64,000 nucleotides of DNA. Origin: CAWEYO01 sp963813315. GTDB taxonomy: Bacteria; Pseudomonadota; Alphaproteobacteria; Rhizobiales; Rhizobiaceae. The notes below the pieces were generated by a model, which was not told the DNA's origin, made no database searches, and saw only the letters and a list, made by a program, of their open reading frames with translations. Each line of letters begins with the position of its first letter. Positions within the stretch are counted from its first letter, which is position 1. A program made the position numbers and the translations under genes. The stretch is taken from contig CAWEYO010000002.1 of assembly GCA_963813315.1 (NCBI GenBank), positions 12,898 to 76,897 of the forward strand, in the 5' to 3' direction. Shown piece by piece: positions 52,216-61,068 of the stretch.

Positions 52216-52541
52216 GGCTCTATCCCTTTGTTTGAGCATCGGGATTTCTCCCAAAGACGCCTGAGGTTGGCAGCGACGCTCCTATCTTCTTCGTCGTCGT
52301 CGGGCTTGACCCGAGGACGACCCATGCCGTGAGCTCGCGGTAGTGTGCCCAACGGCTCGGGGCTTCATACGGAAACGCGCTGTCCGCCCTGAAATCCCAA
52401 GCATACCCTGACTCGACCAAGGCTCCCGCTTGCCGTCGCTTGTCGCCAGGATCATAGTGAATTGCGGGCGAAACGGAGCGACGAACCGGCGCCGCGCCCG
52501 GCGGCTTTGCCGCGCCTGACGGCACCGGAGGGAGGTGTGCC
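52216..52541. other. Intergenic, no gene recognised
   Basis: This gap of 326 bases lies between the RND permease and a GYD-domain gene. Its middle part (GTCGTCGTCGGGCTTGACCC) resembles a common rhizobial intergenic repeat style, but I cannot define its ends. The strong ribosome site GGAGGGAGG at its right end belongs to the next gene. Confidence 0.4.
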
Positions 52542-52835
52542 TTGACCACTTACATCATGCTTTTGAACTGGACGGATCAGGGTGTCAGGAATGTGCGCGA
52601 ATCGCCTCGGCGGCTTGACGCGGCGAAGAAACAGATCGCCGACATGGGTGGCAGCTTCAAGGACTTTTACATGACGATGGGCGACGCCGACATGGTGGCT
52701 GTCCTGGAAGCGCCTGACGATGCCGTCGCCGCTCGCTTCGCACTGCAACTCGGCATCGCCGGCAATGTGCGGACCCGGACGCTCAAGGCGTTTCCCGAAG
52801 CTGCCTATCGCGAGATCATTGCATCGCTCGGATAG
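52542..52835 (+). CDS. GYD-domain protein
   Basis: The protein has 97 residues with a TTG start at 52542, chosen because GGAGGGAGG lies just upstream and the frame begins with MTTYIMLLNWTDQGVRNVRE. This matches the GYD family of small ferredoxin-like alpha/beta proteins; the GYD-like stretch here is MTMGDADMVAVLEAP. Function is unknown. It stands alone. Confidence 0.85.
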   Translation: MTTYIMLLNWTDQGVRNVRESPRRLDAAKKQIADMGGSFKDFYMTMGDADMVAVLEAPDDAVAARFALQLGIAGNVRTRTLKAFPEAAYREIIASLG

Positions 52836-53044
52836 GGCGTTCGTGATATTGCGCAACTACGGGTCGCGCTCCGATGGCCAGGCAGGTTTGGACAGGCCAT
52901 GGCTGCAATGCCGGCCGGGGCGCTTAGCAATGCCCATACCGTCACTGCCATGATGGCTCTGCTTTCCATCTTGAACCGCAGCGCGACCCTCGACGCAGGT
53001 GTTCGAACCGGGTAGTTTCCTGTCACAACGCCAAGAGGCTCTTC

Positions 53045-53329
53045 ATGTCTTTCCTGAAACGACTGTTCGGCGGCGGATCGGCAACGACGGCCGAGCCGGC
53101 GGTCGCGGCTGAAACCGAGCACAAGGGGTTCACAATCCGCGCAACGCCTTTTAAGGAAGGCGGCCAGTTCCAAACCTGCGGCGTGGTTTCAAAGGAGATC
53201 GGCGGCGTCGTCAAGGAGCACCGGTTTATCCGCGCAGATCGATTTGCCGCCCTGGAGGATGCCGTCAGCGTCTCGCTTGCTAAGGGCAGGCAACTCGTCG
53301 ATGAGCAAGGGGAGCGGATGTTCGACTAA
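53045..53329 (+). CDS. HlyU-family protein
   Basis: The protein has 94 residues: MSFLKRLFGGGS at the start, then HKGFTIRATPFKEGGQFQTC and KEHRFIRADRF, the signature of the small HlyU family (PF10115). Vibrio HlyU is an ArsR-type regulator of a different fold; this family carries the same name but its role is not known. The stop codon TAA (53327-53329) is the first three bases of a family A repeat. Confidence 0.85.
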   Translation: MSFLKRLFGGGSATTAEPAVAAETEHKGFTIRATPFKEGGQFQTCGVVSKEIGGVVKEHRFIRADRFAALEDAVSVSLAKGRQLVDEQGERMFD

Positions 53330-53431
53330 TGCATGTCGCCCAAAAGTGCGCAGCGGTTTTTGGATAATGACATGCACAAAAACAATGGCCTAAAGCGTCG
53401 CATGAATCCGTTTCGCCGCGACACGCTTTAG
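53328..53431 (+). repeat. Interspersed palindromic repeat, family A copy 5
   Basis: It starts TAATGCATGTCGCCCAAAAG at the stop of the HlyU gene and ends GACACGCTTTAGG. Differences from copy 1 include GTTTTTGGATAATGACATGC and a deletion in AAAGCGTCGC. It separates the HlyU gene from the lipid kinase gene. Confidence 0.9.
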
Positions 53432-53514
53432 GGCGGCGGACGCACCAACGGCTCTGCCGCCCTTTTCGCCACTAAGTTCAGACCTTATCTAACCGGCTGA
53501 TCGCGAGGATCGCC

Positions 53515-54441
53515 GTGCCTTTGAATCAGACCACAGCCATCGGGAATGGTGCCCGCAAACGTACCAGGCAAAGGCGCGTGCTTCTGGTCGTCAATCCGCG
53601 CGCCCGCCGGGGAACCGGTCCAATCGCTGCCGCGCGCGGCGTCCTTGAGCAGGCACAGATGACGGTAACCGAAGCGGTGCCCGGCGAAGGCGAGAGCATT
53701 GCCGACATCATCCGTCGAAATGCCCGGAACTCCGATTTGGTGGTCGTCGGTGGCGGCGACGGCACGTTGAATGCCGCAGCTCCCGCGCTGGTGGAAACCA
53801 GCCTGCCGTTCGGAGTGATCCCGCTCGGCACGGCGAACGATTTCGCGCGCACGATCGGCATCCCCACGGACCCACGGAAGGCCGCGGAGCTGATCGCCGC
53901 CGGCAACCTCAAGTGGATCGATCTCGGGGAGGTCAACGGCAAGCTCTTCTTCAACGTCGCCAGTATCGGCTTCAGCGCGGAGCTCGCGCACGAACTGACC
54001 GTGGAGGCCAAGCGGCGGTGGGGAACGCTGGGCTACGCAATCGTCGCAACGCGCATCCTTACCCGGTCGCGGCTTTTCACGGCCTTCGTCGATCATGATG
54101 GGACAAGCGAGCGCATTCGCACCATGCAAGTGTCCGTCGGCAACGGCCGTCACTATGGCGGCGGCATGACCGTGCAAGAGACCGCGACCCCTGATGACGG
54201 GAAGCTCGACTTCTACAGCCTCGAGGTCGATCATTGGTGGCGGCTGTTGGCCCTGCTGCCCAGCCTCCGCAAGGGAACCCATGGCAGCTGGGACGACGTG
54301 CGCGCGTTCCGGACGACGGAGGTGACGGTGCACACAGTCAAGCGGCGGCCGGTCAATACCGACGGCGAGCTCAGCACCCACACGCCCGCCCATTTCCGGA
54401 TAAGGCCGAAGGCGCTCCGGGTGCTTGCACCGCGAAACTGA
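53515..54441 (+). CDS. Diacylglycerol/lipid kinase family protein (YegS/DgkB type)
   Basis: The protein has 308 residues with a GTG start at 53515. The NAD-kinase-like fold shows LLVVNPRARRGTG (about 22-34) and VVVGGGDGTLNAAAPAL, then LPFGVIPLGTANDFARTIGI, the catalytic GGGDG and substrate PLGTAND motifs. The C-terminal beta-sandwich holds VSVGNGRHYGGGMTVQETA. It phosphorylates a lipid, probably diacylglycerol or a ceramide-like substrate; which one cannot be told. Confidence 0.9.
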   Translation: MPLNQTTAIGNGARKRTRQRRVLLVVNPRARRGTGPIAAARGVLEQAQMTVTEAVPGEGESIADIIRRNARNSDLVVVGGGDGTLNAAAPALVETSLPFGVIPLGTANDFARTIGIPTDPRKAAELIAAGNLKWIDLGEVNGKLFFNVASIGFSAELAHELTVEAKRRWGTLGYAIVATRILTRSRLFTAFVDHDGTSERIRTMQVSVGNGRHYGGGMTVQETATPDDGKLDFYSLEVDHWWRLLALLPSLRKGTHGSWDDVRAFRTTEVTVHTVKRRPVNTDGELSTHTPAHFRIRPKALRVLAPRN

Positions 54442-54560
54442 ACGGCTCGATACTCAGTCGCCTCTGGACGGCACGGGCATTCCTGGTGCAGTCTTGGGCG
54501 GACAGGAACCTGACATCGGAAGCCCGAACAGGCCATATCCATGGCCGCAGGGAGGAAACC

Positions 54561-55757
54561 GTGCAAGCCGACGTTGCCGCGCTGCCGCAAGCCGTCATTC
54601 CTTTCGATCCACATCGTGTCGACCGGCTGATGGAGGAGGCTGGGCTCGACGTGCTCTTGGCTACCTCCAAGCACAATGTGCAATACCTGCTCGGGGGCTA
54701 CCGGTTCATCTTCTTTTCGGCGATGGATGCGATCGGCCACAGCCGCTACTTGCCGATCGTCCTTTACCGCAAGGGTAGGCCCGAAGACGCCGCCTATATC
54801 GCCAACAGGATGGAGGCCGGCGAGCACCAGAACAATCCGTTCTGGACGCCTTTCCTTCATACGGCCTGCTGGGGCACCGTCGATGCCGCCAGGCTTGCCG
54901 TGGAGCATTTGAAAAAGTCCGGCCTTGCCGGCGCCCGGATCGGCATAGAGCCGGGCTTCTTGCCTGCTGATGCCTACGACGTGTTGCGTGACGGACTTAA
55001 GGAGCCGCGGCTTGTAGATGCGACCGGTATGCTGGAGCGCATGCGGGCAATCAAGACGCCCGACGAGATCGCGAAGCTAAGGACCGCGTCGGAACTGATC
55101 ACCAACTCCATGCTTGCAGTCTTTGCCAGCCAGGGCGAAGGCTCTTCCAAAGGGGAGATCGTGGAGGCGCTGCGCAGCCAGGAAACCGGCCGCGGGCTGC
55201 AATTCGATTATGCGCTGCTGACATTGGGGTCGAGCCACAATCGGGCTGTCTCGCCGCAACGCTGGCAGAAGGGCGAGGTGCTGTCTCTGGATTCGGGCGG
55301 CAATTACCATGGCTACATTGGCGATCTCTGCCGCATGGCGGTGCTGGGCGAGCCGGATTCCGAACTGGAGGACCTTCTTGCCGAAATCGATGCCGTACAG
55401 CAGGCGGCTGTATCCAACGCGCGGGCGGGTACGATGGGCGGCGACTTGATTTCTCAAGCCGAGAAAGTGCTGAAGGCTACTCCAAGTGCCGGGTTCACCG
55501 ATTTCTTCGCGCATGGCATGGGGTTGATCACCCATGAGGTGCCTTTTCTGATGACCAATCACCCCGTCGCTTACGAGGGGGTCGATGCCAAGCGGCCGTT
55601 GCAGGCCGGGATGGTGATTTCCGTCGAGACGACGATGCATCATCCGAGCAGAGGCTTCATCAAGCTCGAGGACACCGTTGCCATCCATGACAGCGGGCCG
55701 GAATTGATGGGTGATCGCGGTCGCGGCTGGAATGCCGGCGGCTCGCTGAGGAAGTGA
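54561..55757 (+). CDS. M24-family metallopeptidase (Xaa-Pro dipeptidase type)
   Basis: The protein has 398 residues with a GTG start at 54561 placed 4 bases after GGGAGGAAA. The creatinase N-domain (about 1-145) is followed by the pita-bread domain. Metal ligands are visible: Asp in LSLDSGGNYHGYIGD, a second Asp in that stretch, His in FFAHGMGLITHEVPF, Glu in MVISVETTMH and Glu in FIKLEDTVAI. It cleaves X-Pro dipeptides or related amide bonds. The gene follows the lipid kinase on the same strand. Confidence 0.9.
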   Translation: MQADVAALPQAVIPFDPHRVDRLMEEAGLDVLLATSKHNVQYLLGGYRFIFFSAMDAIGHSRYLPIVLYRKGRPEDAAYIANRMEAGEHQNNPFWTPFLHTACWGTVDAARLAVEHLKKSGLAGARIGIEPGFLPADAYDVLRDGLKEPRLVDATGMLERMRAIKTPDEIAKLRTASELITNSMLAVFASQGEGSSKGEIVEALRSQETGRGLQFDYALLTLGSSHNRAVSPQRWQKGEVLSLDSGGNYHGYIGDLCRMAVLGEPDSELEDLLAEIDAVQQAAVSNARAGTMGGDLISQAEKVLKATPSAGFTDFFAHGMGLITHEVPFLMTNHPVAYEGVDAKRPLQAGMVISVETTMHHPSRGFIKLEDTVAIHDSGPELMGDRGRGWNAGGSLRK

Positions 55758-55845
55758 AGCCCTACCGCATCTTGCAATCTTGCTCTTTGTCTTTGCCGAG
55801 CATGTCTGGCAACTTGCTCGAATCATGCCGCAGGAGCGCCAGACG

Positions 55846-56715
55846 ATGTCACTCAAGGGGAAGACGCTTTTCATATCCGGCGGGTCGCGCGGCATCGGCC
55901 TTGCAATCGCCATCCGCGCGGCACGCGACGGCGCCAATGTGACGATTGCGGCAAAGACGGCTGAGCCGCATCCGAGGCTGCCGGGAACGATTTTTACGGC
56001 TGCACGGGAGATTGAACACGCAGGCGGCAATGCGCTGCCGTTTCTTTGCGACATCCGCGAAGAATCGCAGGTGGCCGAAGCAGTCGGAAAGACCGTCGAG
56101 AAATTCGGCGGCATCGACATCTGCATCAACAATGCCAGTGCGATCCAGCTCACCGGCACGCTCGATACCGACATGAAGCGCTTCGACCTGATGCATCAGA
56201 TCAACACGCGCGGCACTTTCCTCGTGTCGAAAATGTGTATTCCGCATCTGAAGTTGGCGAGCAATCCTCATATTCTGAATCTGGCGCCGCCGCTCGACAT
56301 GAACGCCAAGTGGTTCAAGAACCATGTCGCGTACACGATGGCGAAATTCGGCATGTCGATGTGCACGCTGGGCATGAGCGAAGAGCTGAGGGCGGACGGC
56401 ATCGCGGTCAACTCGCTGTGGCCACTGACGGCAATCGACACGGCCGCCGTACGCAATCTTCTCGGCGGCGACAAAATGGCGAAGGCGTGCCGGTCGCCCG
56501 AGATCGTGGCGGATGCGGCGCATGTCATCCTCACGGGGCAATCGCGCGAGGCGACAGGAAATTTCTTCATCGACGAGCTGGTGTTGAGGCAAGCAGGCGT
56601 AACCGACTTTTCCCACTATGCTCCGGATGCGACGGGTCCGCTGGCCGGCGATTTCTTCGTGCCGGACGAGGTCTTCGCCAGGAGCGACACGAAGGTCGTT
56701 GGATTGGGTGGGTAG
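55846..56715 (+). CDS. SDR-family oxidoreductase (HSDL2-like)
   Basis: The protein has 289 residues from ATG 55846, about 9 bases after AGGAG; other in-frame Mets lie upstream. The NAD(P) motif is ISGGSRGIGLAIAIRAARD, the structural motif INNASAIQL, and the catalytic Tyr and Lys lie in VAYTMAKFGMSMC. The PFHPRLPGTIFTAA-like stretch (EPHPRLPGTIFTAAREIE) is typical of the human HSDL2-like subgroup. The substrate is unknown. It is 88 bases after the M24 gene. Confidence 0.88.
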   Translation: MSLKGKTLFISGGSRGIGLAIAIRAARDGANVTIAAKTAEPHPRLPGTIFTAAREIEHAGGNALPFLCDIREESQVAEAVGKTVEKFGGIDICINNASAIQLTGTLDTDMKRFDLMHQINTRGTFLVSKMCIPHLKLASNPHILNLAPPLDMNAKWFKNHVAYTMAKFGMSMCTLGMSEELRADGIAVNSLWPLTAIDTAAVRNLLGGDKMAKACRSPEIVADAAHVILTGQSREATGNFFIDELVLRQAGVTDFSHYAPDATGPLAGDFFVPDEVFARSDTKVVGLGG

Positions 56716-56838
56716 CGCTCCGCTTTGAACGTGCGCCGCGACGGCAGCCGGCAGATATTATGGCAGAAGCCTGATTCATTCGTCGGTTTGATACTGGCAG
56801 GGCTTGACCGGCGGGTCGCCTGGGCCCACATCGGCCGG

Positions 56839-57285
56839 ATGGAAGAGCCGTTCTGGAAAACCAAGGCGCTGGAAGATATGAGCCAGCCCGAGTGGGAGTC
56901 ACTGTGCGACGGCTGCGGCAAGTGCTGCCTTGCCAAACTCGAAGATGAAGACACCGGCGAAATCCACTGGACTACCGTTGGTTGCCGGTTGTTCGACGCG
57001 GCGAAGTGCCGCTGTACCGACTATGCGCACAGGCTTGCCAAAGTGTCGGACTGCGTGCAGCTGACGCCCCAAAATGTACGAACAATCAGTTGGTTGCCCG
57101 CAACCTGCGCCTACCGTCTAGTGGCGAACGGCAGCGATCTTTATTGGTGGCATCCGCTGGTTTCCGGCAGCGCCGAGACGGTACATGAAGCCGGAATATC
57201 GGTGCGCGGCCGGGTAACCGCCTGCGAGAGCGAGCTGTCGGACCCCGAGGACTATTTCAGCCACATGCTTGACGAGGAGCCTTGA
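56839..57285 (+). CDS. YcgN-family cysteine cluster protein
   Basis: The protein has 148 residues from ATG 56839; the frame extends upstream to 56725 but the family starts at MEEPFWKTKALEDMSQPEW. Eight cysteines occur in the signature SLCDGCGKCCLAKLEDEDTG and CRLFDAAKCRCTDY, plus later Cys in VSDCVQL and ATCAYR. This UPF0260 family probably binds a metal or iron-sulfur cluster; its role is not known. Confidence 0.9.
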   Translation: MEEPFWKTKALEDMSQPEWESLCDGCGKCCLAKLEDEDTGEIHWTTVGCRLFDAAKCRCTDYAHRLAKVSDCVQLTPQNVRTISWLPATCAYRLVANGSDLYWWHPLVSGSAETVHEAGISVRGRVTACESELSDPEDYFSHMLDEEP

Positions 57286-57454
57286 GGGCCCCGACAGCCG
57301 CCGTAGCCCTATAGCTTGCGTCCACAATCTGCCCACACACGATGAATGCCAGATGAATGGCCGGTTCGCGAAAGGTTCAGCTCGCGTGGCGCACTGTGCC
57401 TGCCATCGCTTCGGCGAAGATCGCAAACAGCACGTTAGCAAGTGGAGACGAGGA

Positions 57455-57844
57455 ATGTTCAGCAAGATCAAGACCGCCGTGGCTTCGGCACTCATCGGGC
57501 TCAGCGCCATCGCCGCCGTCCCGGCATCCGCCCAGGAGAGCGGGATTTACCTCAATTTCGGCGGCCGTGGCGATTATTTCGGCGATAGCCACCGCAACAA
57601 CTACCGCTACCGCGATGACTACCGCTACCGCGAAGGTTATCGTGAAAATCGTCGCTGGGATCGCGACCGCTGGACGCGCAGCTGCACGCCCGGCCTTGCG
57701 CTCAACAAGGCAGAGCGCATGGGCCTCCATCGCGCTCGGATCGCAGATGTTGACCGGCGCACGATCACGGTTCGCGGTCGTTCCCGTGGAGAACGCGTCT
57801 TTGTGACCTTCGCACGCGCGCCGCGCTGCCCGGTCATCGGCTAG
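57455..57844 (+). CDS. Secreted basic protein with Arg/Tyr-rich stretch, unknown
   Basis: The protein has 129 residues with a signal peptide (MFSKIKTAVASALIGLSAIAA...SA) and start at ATG 57455 behind GACGAGGA. The mature part contains a low-complexity stretch of Arg, Tyr, Asp and Glu (about 48-75), then a conserved-looking C-terminus with two cysteines (SCTPG and RCPVIG). Similar small secreted rhizobial proteins exist; function is unknown. The stop TAG at 57842-57844 is part of the terminal sequence of a downstream palindromic element. Confidence 0.75.
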   Translation: MFSKIKTAVASALIGLSAIAAVPASAQESGIYLNFGGRGDYFGDSHRNNYRYRDDYRYREGYRENRRWDRDRWTRSCTPGLALNKAERMGLHRARIADVDRRTITVRGRSRGERVFVTFARAPRCPVIG

Positions 57845-57984
57845 AGCATCGACCCAAAAGTGGGAACCGGTTTCGGGAAAATCCGATGCTAAAGAGATAG
57901 AGCGGCAGCGCTGATTCCGAAAAGCGTCCGCCGCTCGGGCAATTCCTGGAAAAGCAGAAACCGGTTTCGGGTCCGATGCTCTAG
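57841..57984. repeat. 144-base palindromic element with CTAGAGCATC termini
   Basis: CTAGAGCATC at 57841-57850 is mirrored by GATGCTCTAG at 57975-57984, with further matches (GACCC with GGGTC, and ACCGGTTTCGGG repeated within). It lies between the secreted protein gene and the convergent SIMPL gene. It resembles the smaller hairpin at 34158-34202 in its AAAGTGGGAACCGG-type core. Confidence 0.7.
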
Positions 57985-57993
57985 CTGCGGGAA

Positions 57994-58701
57994 TCAGTTC
58001 AGTTCAAACGTGATGTTGACCTGCACTTTGTAGGCATTTTCTCCCGCCTGGATGGGAACGGCTGCCGCTGCCTGATCGGCATATTTCGACAGCATCGGCA
58101 CCGGCGGCTGCATGGAGGGCAACTCGGTGATTTCGAGAACCCTGCCAAGTTTCGCTCCCGCCGCTTCCGCGAGCACCGTCGCCTTGGCGATGGCATCGGC
58201 GACGGCCTCTTTCCTGGCTTCCGTTATCGCCTTGGAAGGGTCGTCGTTGGTGAAGGAGATGCCGCCGCCTTCGTTGACGCCCAGCGTCACAGACCTATCG
58301 AGGATTTCGCCGATCTTGCCGAGGTCGCGCACGCGCACCGAAAGCGTGTTCGTCACCTGGTAGGCCACGAGCTCGGCTTCCTGGCTGCCGTCGGATTTAG
58401 GCGTATAGTTGTAGCGTGGCGCAATTTGCACGCCCGCTGTCTGAAGATCGCGCTCTTCTATGCCGGCAGCCTTCATGGCCGAGATGACCGCGGCCATGGC
58501 CTCGTTGTTGGCGGTGAGAGCTTCGCGTGCCGTCGTTGCTTCGCGCATGACGCTGAGCGACAACAGCGCCATGTCGGGCGCGACCCTGCTCTCGCCTTCG
58601 CCGACGACGATGAGGCGCGGCGGTAGCGGCTCCGCGGCCCGCGCGGTCGCCGGAAGGGCAATCGCCAGCGCTAGCGTCAAGGGCAGCAAATATCGTCGCA
58701 T
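57994..58701 (-). CDS. SIMPL-domain (DUF541, YggE-like) periplasmic protein
   Basis: The protein has 235 residues with a signal peptide (MRRYLLPLTLALAIALPATA). The SIMPL/DUF541 domain follows: PPRLIVVGEGESRVAPDMAL, AAGIEERDLQTAGVQIAPRY and NTLSVRVRDLGKIGEILDRS. The E. coli homologue YggE is linked to oxidative stress tolerance. It stands alone, 111 bases from the tRNA gene. Confidence 0.9.
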   Translation of the reverse strand: MRRYLLPLTLALAIALPATARAAEPLPPRLIVVGEGESRVAPDMALLSLSVMREATTAREALTANNEAMAAVISAMKAAGIEERDLQTAGVQIAPRYNYTPKSDGSQEAELVAYQVTNTLSVRVRDLGKIGEILDRSVTLGVNEGGGISFTNDDPSKAITEARKEAVADAIAKATVLAEAAGAKLGRVLEITELPSMQPPVPMLSKYADQAAAAVPIQAGENAYKVQVNITFELN

Positions 58702-58812
58702 GTCACTCTCCGATTCCGACGAGGCGTCGATAGCGTCGTTAGGGTCTGATTATGGGACGATTGCGGCGGGCGTCTTGTGCGCGCTGAAAAAAGACACTAA
58801 TGCAGCCGCGTG

Positions 58813-58888
58813 GGGCCTGTAGCTCAATGGTTAGAGCCGGCGGCTCATAACCGCTTGGTTGGGGGTTCGAGTCCCTCCGGGCCCACCA
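58813..58888 (+). tRNA. tRNA-Ile2 (anticodon CAU, lysidine type)
   Basis: This 76-base tRNA includes the CCA end. Its acceptor stem is GGGCCTG/CGGGCCC, the D arm GCTC...GAGC, the anticodon stem GGCGG/CCGCT with loop CTCATAA, and the T arm has TTCGAGT. The anticodon is CAU; the GGCTCATAACCGCTTGGT region resembles E. coli ileX and not elongator or initiator tRNA-Met, so it should be read as tRNA-Ile with the C34 modified to lysidine by TilS. Everything to its right looks accessory. Confidence 0.85.
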
Positions 58889-59059
58889 ATAAAATCATTA
58901 GCTTAGTGGCCGACGGGTTTATCCAAAAAACGGATTATGTACGGTATATGTACGGTTGAGCGATTCGCTCACTTCAGGCCACAATAAGGCCCGGCCGTCG
59001 CCAGCGGGGCGAGCCCACCATCGCCGCGCTATTCACGCGGCAGCTGCAGATTGAGTGAT
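58889..59059. other. Region downstream of the tRNA, possible attachment site
   Basis: Sequence next to the tRNA CCA end contains TATGTACGGTATATGTACGG, a near-repeat (ATGTACGGT twice) often seen beside integration sites. No integrase gene is in the window and no second copy of the tRNA 3' end is seen. The start of an island here is an inference. Confidence 0.35.
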
Positions 59060-59640
59060 TGCTAAGAGCACACGCAATTGGAGAAAGCCTTAGAACACAC
59101 AGTCCGTCGTCGCTTTCGACCCCAGGCGGCCATGTCGCCTGCGTACCAGTTGACCACCTCCTGGGTGGAGCGGATCGAGGTGACACCATCCTGGTGCGGA
59201 CTGAGACCGCTCTGCCATAGCCGATGCGGATTTGGTCGGCGGGCACGGGTGGGCCTAGATCAATGACGGCTGCCGGGTGCTCGGCGAGGATGGCGCGCTG
59301 CCGGGCATCTTCGGCCTCACGCGCCATACGACGCTTCCTGGTCTCGAAGGCCTCGACCAGGGCGCGCAGATGCCGCCTTCTTAGCCTTCTTGACGATCGG
59401 CATGTAAAGCTCGTCCACCGCCCTGGCTTCCTTCAGGTGCGGCGCCTTGAACTCCTCCCTGATCTTGTCGACCAGTTTGTGCCGCTCGAGCAGTGCGGCT
59501 CTGAGCGAGATGGCCCGCTTGGCCATGTCGTCATCGGTGATCTCGGTGTATTCCTCGGGCTGGGCGGCGAACTCATCAATGAGTTCCATGACATCTGGCT
59601 GGAATGCGCCATGCGTCCGGTCAGCGAGGACGCTCCGTCG
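59060..59640 (-). pseudogene. Decayed phage-type gene
   Basis: Minus-strand pieces in two or three frames form one product: PDVMELIDEFAAQPEEYTEI, DDDMAKRAISLRAALLERHK, a one-base shift near 59378, then RALVEAFETRKRRMAREAED, AVIDLGPPVPADQ and RIGYGRAVSVRT. The order (helical charged half, then a VSVRT-type domain) resembles small phage proteins found near recombination genes in prophages. A further shift follows in the tail (STQEVVNWYAGDMAAWG). No intact phage gene is seen beside it. Confidence 0.5.
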
Positions 59641-60284
59641 AGCGGAGGAACCTTGCCGCGGAGTTCCGGTTCGAGGCGAACCGGCGAAGCCGGGTCGCCC
59701 CATTTGGCAGCGCCATAATGATAGTGGCAACGATCGAAATTGAGGTTCAATGCGGCATTGGTGCTGATTTCGGCTATCTCAAGCGGCAGGCGGGTCTCTC
59801 GCGCTATCGCGAGGAAACCCGGCAACGACCGCGCGAACTCGTTGGTCTGCGGCACGCTGTCAAGGGCGCGGCACAATCGCTCGTCGTGACGCTGTATTGC
59901 ATCAGTGAGCGAGTTCGACACGGCTGGAATCGCCAACCTGCCGCGGCGGATACACCGCGGCGAGCCCGTCGTCGTCGCCGCTCAGCACGAGCGCATGCAG
60001 GACCCCAGCGCCTCGGCCGTCGCGTTGCCCGGCCAGTTGAGCGCGCGCCGGCCGGTAGCACTCGAGCGATCCAGCCCTGCGGCAAGCGCGCGGCAGACCG
60101 TTGCGGAGAGGGTGAACCTAGCGCGTCGCAGGTGGCGGCCTGAGCTTCGAGGTTTCGCAGGACCGGAGCGGAAGGGTCGGTCTGGTCCATCGCACAACCT
60201 ACCAAGGGGAAGCGCAAGGCAAAACACTGTCGCTGCGGCACCTCAATCAATGGCGTTAACAGCTGCTGAAGCAGGGATTGAGGG
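59641..60284. other. Accessory stretch with no gene I can assign
   Basis: Several frames are open on both strands, for example the minus-strand product beginning MAIPAVSNSLTDAIQRHDER (from 59936), which may be the upstream part of the decayed phage region. None is recognised. The sequence is rich in Arg/Ala codons in every frame, as expected of non-coding high-GC DNA. Confidence 0.4.
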
Positions 60285-60983
60285 TCAATCTTGAAGACTA
60301 TCGAAAATTTGTCGGACGGATAAATCGCCCTGGAAAATCCTCCAAACGCGCTGCAGATCGCGTGCCCTGCAGGTCTTGTTCGCGAGATGGCGCGCTATCG
60401 GATAGTTCCAATTATAGCGATAGGCAGAATCGGGATTGTCGAGCGCTGACTCCAAATCTCTCCCGTCGGATATCAGGTATTTTCGGTCATCTCTGCGCCA
60501 GACCTGTCGGAGACCGGCGTAGCGGATGTCGTCAGTCTGGCGGAGGCGCGACAACAGAGCCGCCTCGCCAACAAAGGCGCAAACCTCCCTGGCAACAGGC
60601 GGCACGAACTTTCCGCCGCTGGCGACGATCTGGAGGGCGTGAGCAAACTCATGGGCAATCAGCATCATGTCGGATGCCTTGCCGCGATAGGTATAAATAA
60701 TGGTCGGGTAGCTCGTGCTGCCATTGTCCAGCGTCAGGGCGCGCCGCGCGGGGTTGGCGCTGCTGACAGGCCTTTTGGAGATTTTCTCGAAGCTCTCTTC
60801 GATGAAACGCCGCTGCGCCGGCAGACAGTCGCACATTGCCTCCACGACGCTGAGCCACGCGCGTTCTGGGTCGAGTGCCGGCTCCTCGCGCACAGGCTCA
60901 GCCTGATCGTGAGGCGCGCCGGCGGCTTCTTCTGCCGCCGCGCGCAGAATTTGGCGGCAGAAGGGCGGATCGATCTCATGCAA
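60285..60983 (-). CDS. Putative HExxH zinc metallopeptidase, unknown family
   Basis: This 232-residue frame has the zincin motif HEFAH in DMMLIAHEFAHALQIVASGG, near residue 113, with a later FVGEAALLSRL where a downstream Glu could be the third ligand. No signal peptide is visible. The frame continues a little upstream of the ATG at 60983 as HTLADWLAL without a start, so the N-terminus may be truncated. It is next to a second, frameshifted HExxH gene on the same strand. The family is not recognised. Confidence 0.6.
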   Translation of the reverse strand: MHEIDPPFCRQILRAAAEEAAGAPHDQAEPVREEPALDPERAWLSVVEAMCDCLPAQRRFIEESFEKISKRPVSSANPARRALTLDNGSTSYPTIIYTYRGKASDMMLIAHEFAHALQIVASGGKFVPPVAREVCAFVGEAALLSRLRQTDDIRYAGLRQVWRRDDRKYLISDGRDLESALDNPDSAYRYNWNYPIARHLANKTCRARDLQRVWRIFQGDLSVRQIFDSLQD

Positions 60984-61068
60984 GGCCAGCCAGTCGGCCA
61001 GCGTGTGCCGCTTCTGCCTCGCCGGTCATCACAAGATGGCCGCTGGGCTATGGCGCGCCATGAAAGGC

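Noticed and set aside
49378..52254. Very long minus-strand open frame (958 codons) across the RND permease
   Set aside because: It is antisense to a clear 1045-residue RND transporter, is rich in Arg/His/Asp without any domain, and is the usual mirror frame of a high-GC gene.
53045..53329. HlyU-named gene as the regulator of the RTX or secretion locus
   Set aside because: The name comes from a family label; it lies 9 kb from both loci and has no DNA-binding motif visible.
13772..53431. CRISPR array made of the recurring 105-base repeats
   Set aside because: The copies are kilobases apart, in both orientations, with no regular spacers and no cas genes.
58813..58888. tRNA-Met reading of the CAU anticodon
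   Set aside because: The anticodon arm and following bases match tRNA-Ile2 rather than initiator or elongator tRNA-Met; a covariance model with a TilS-determinant check would settle it.
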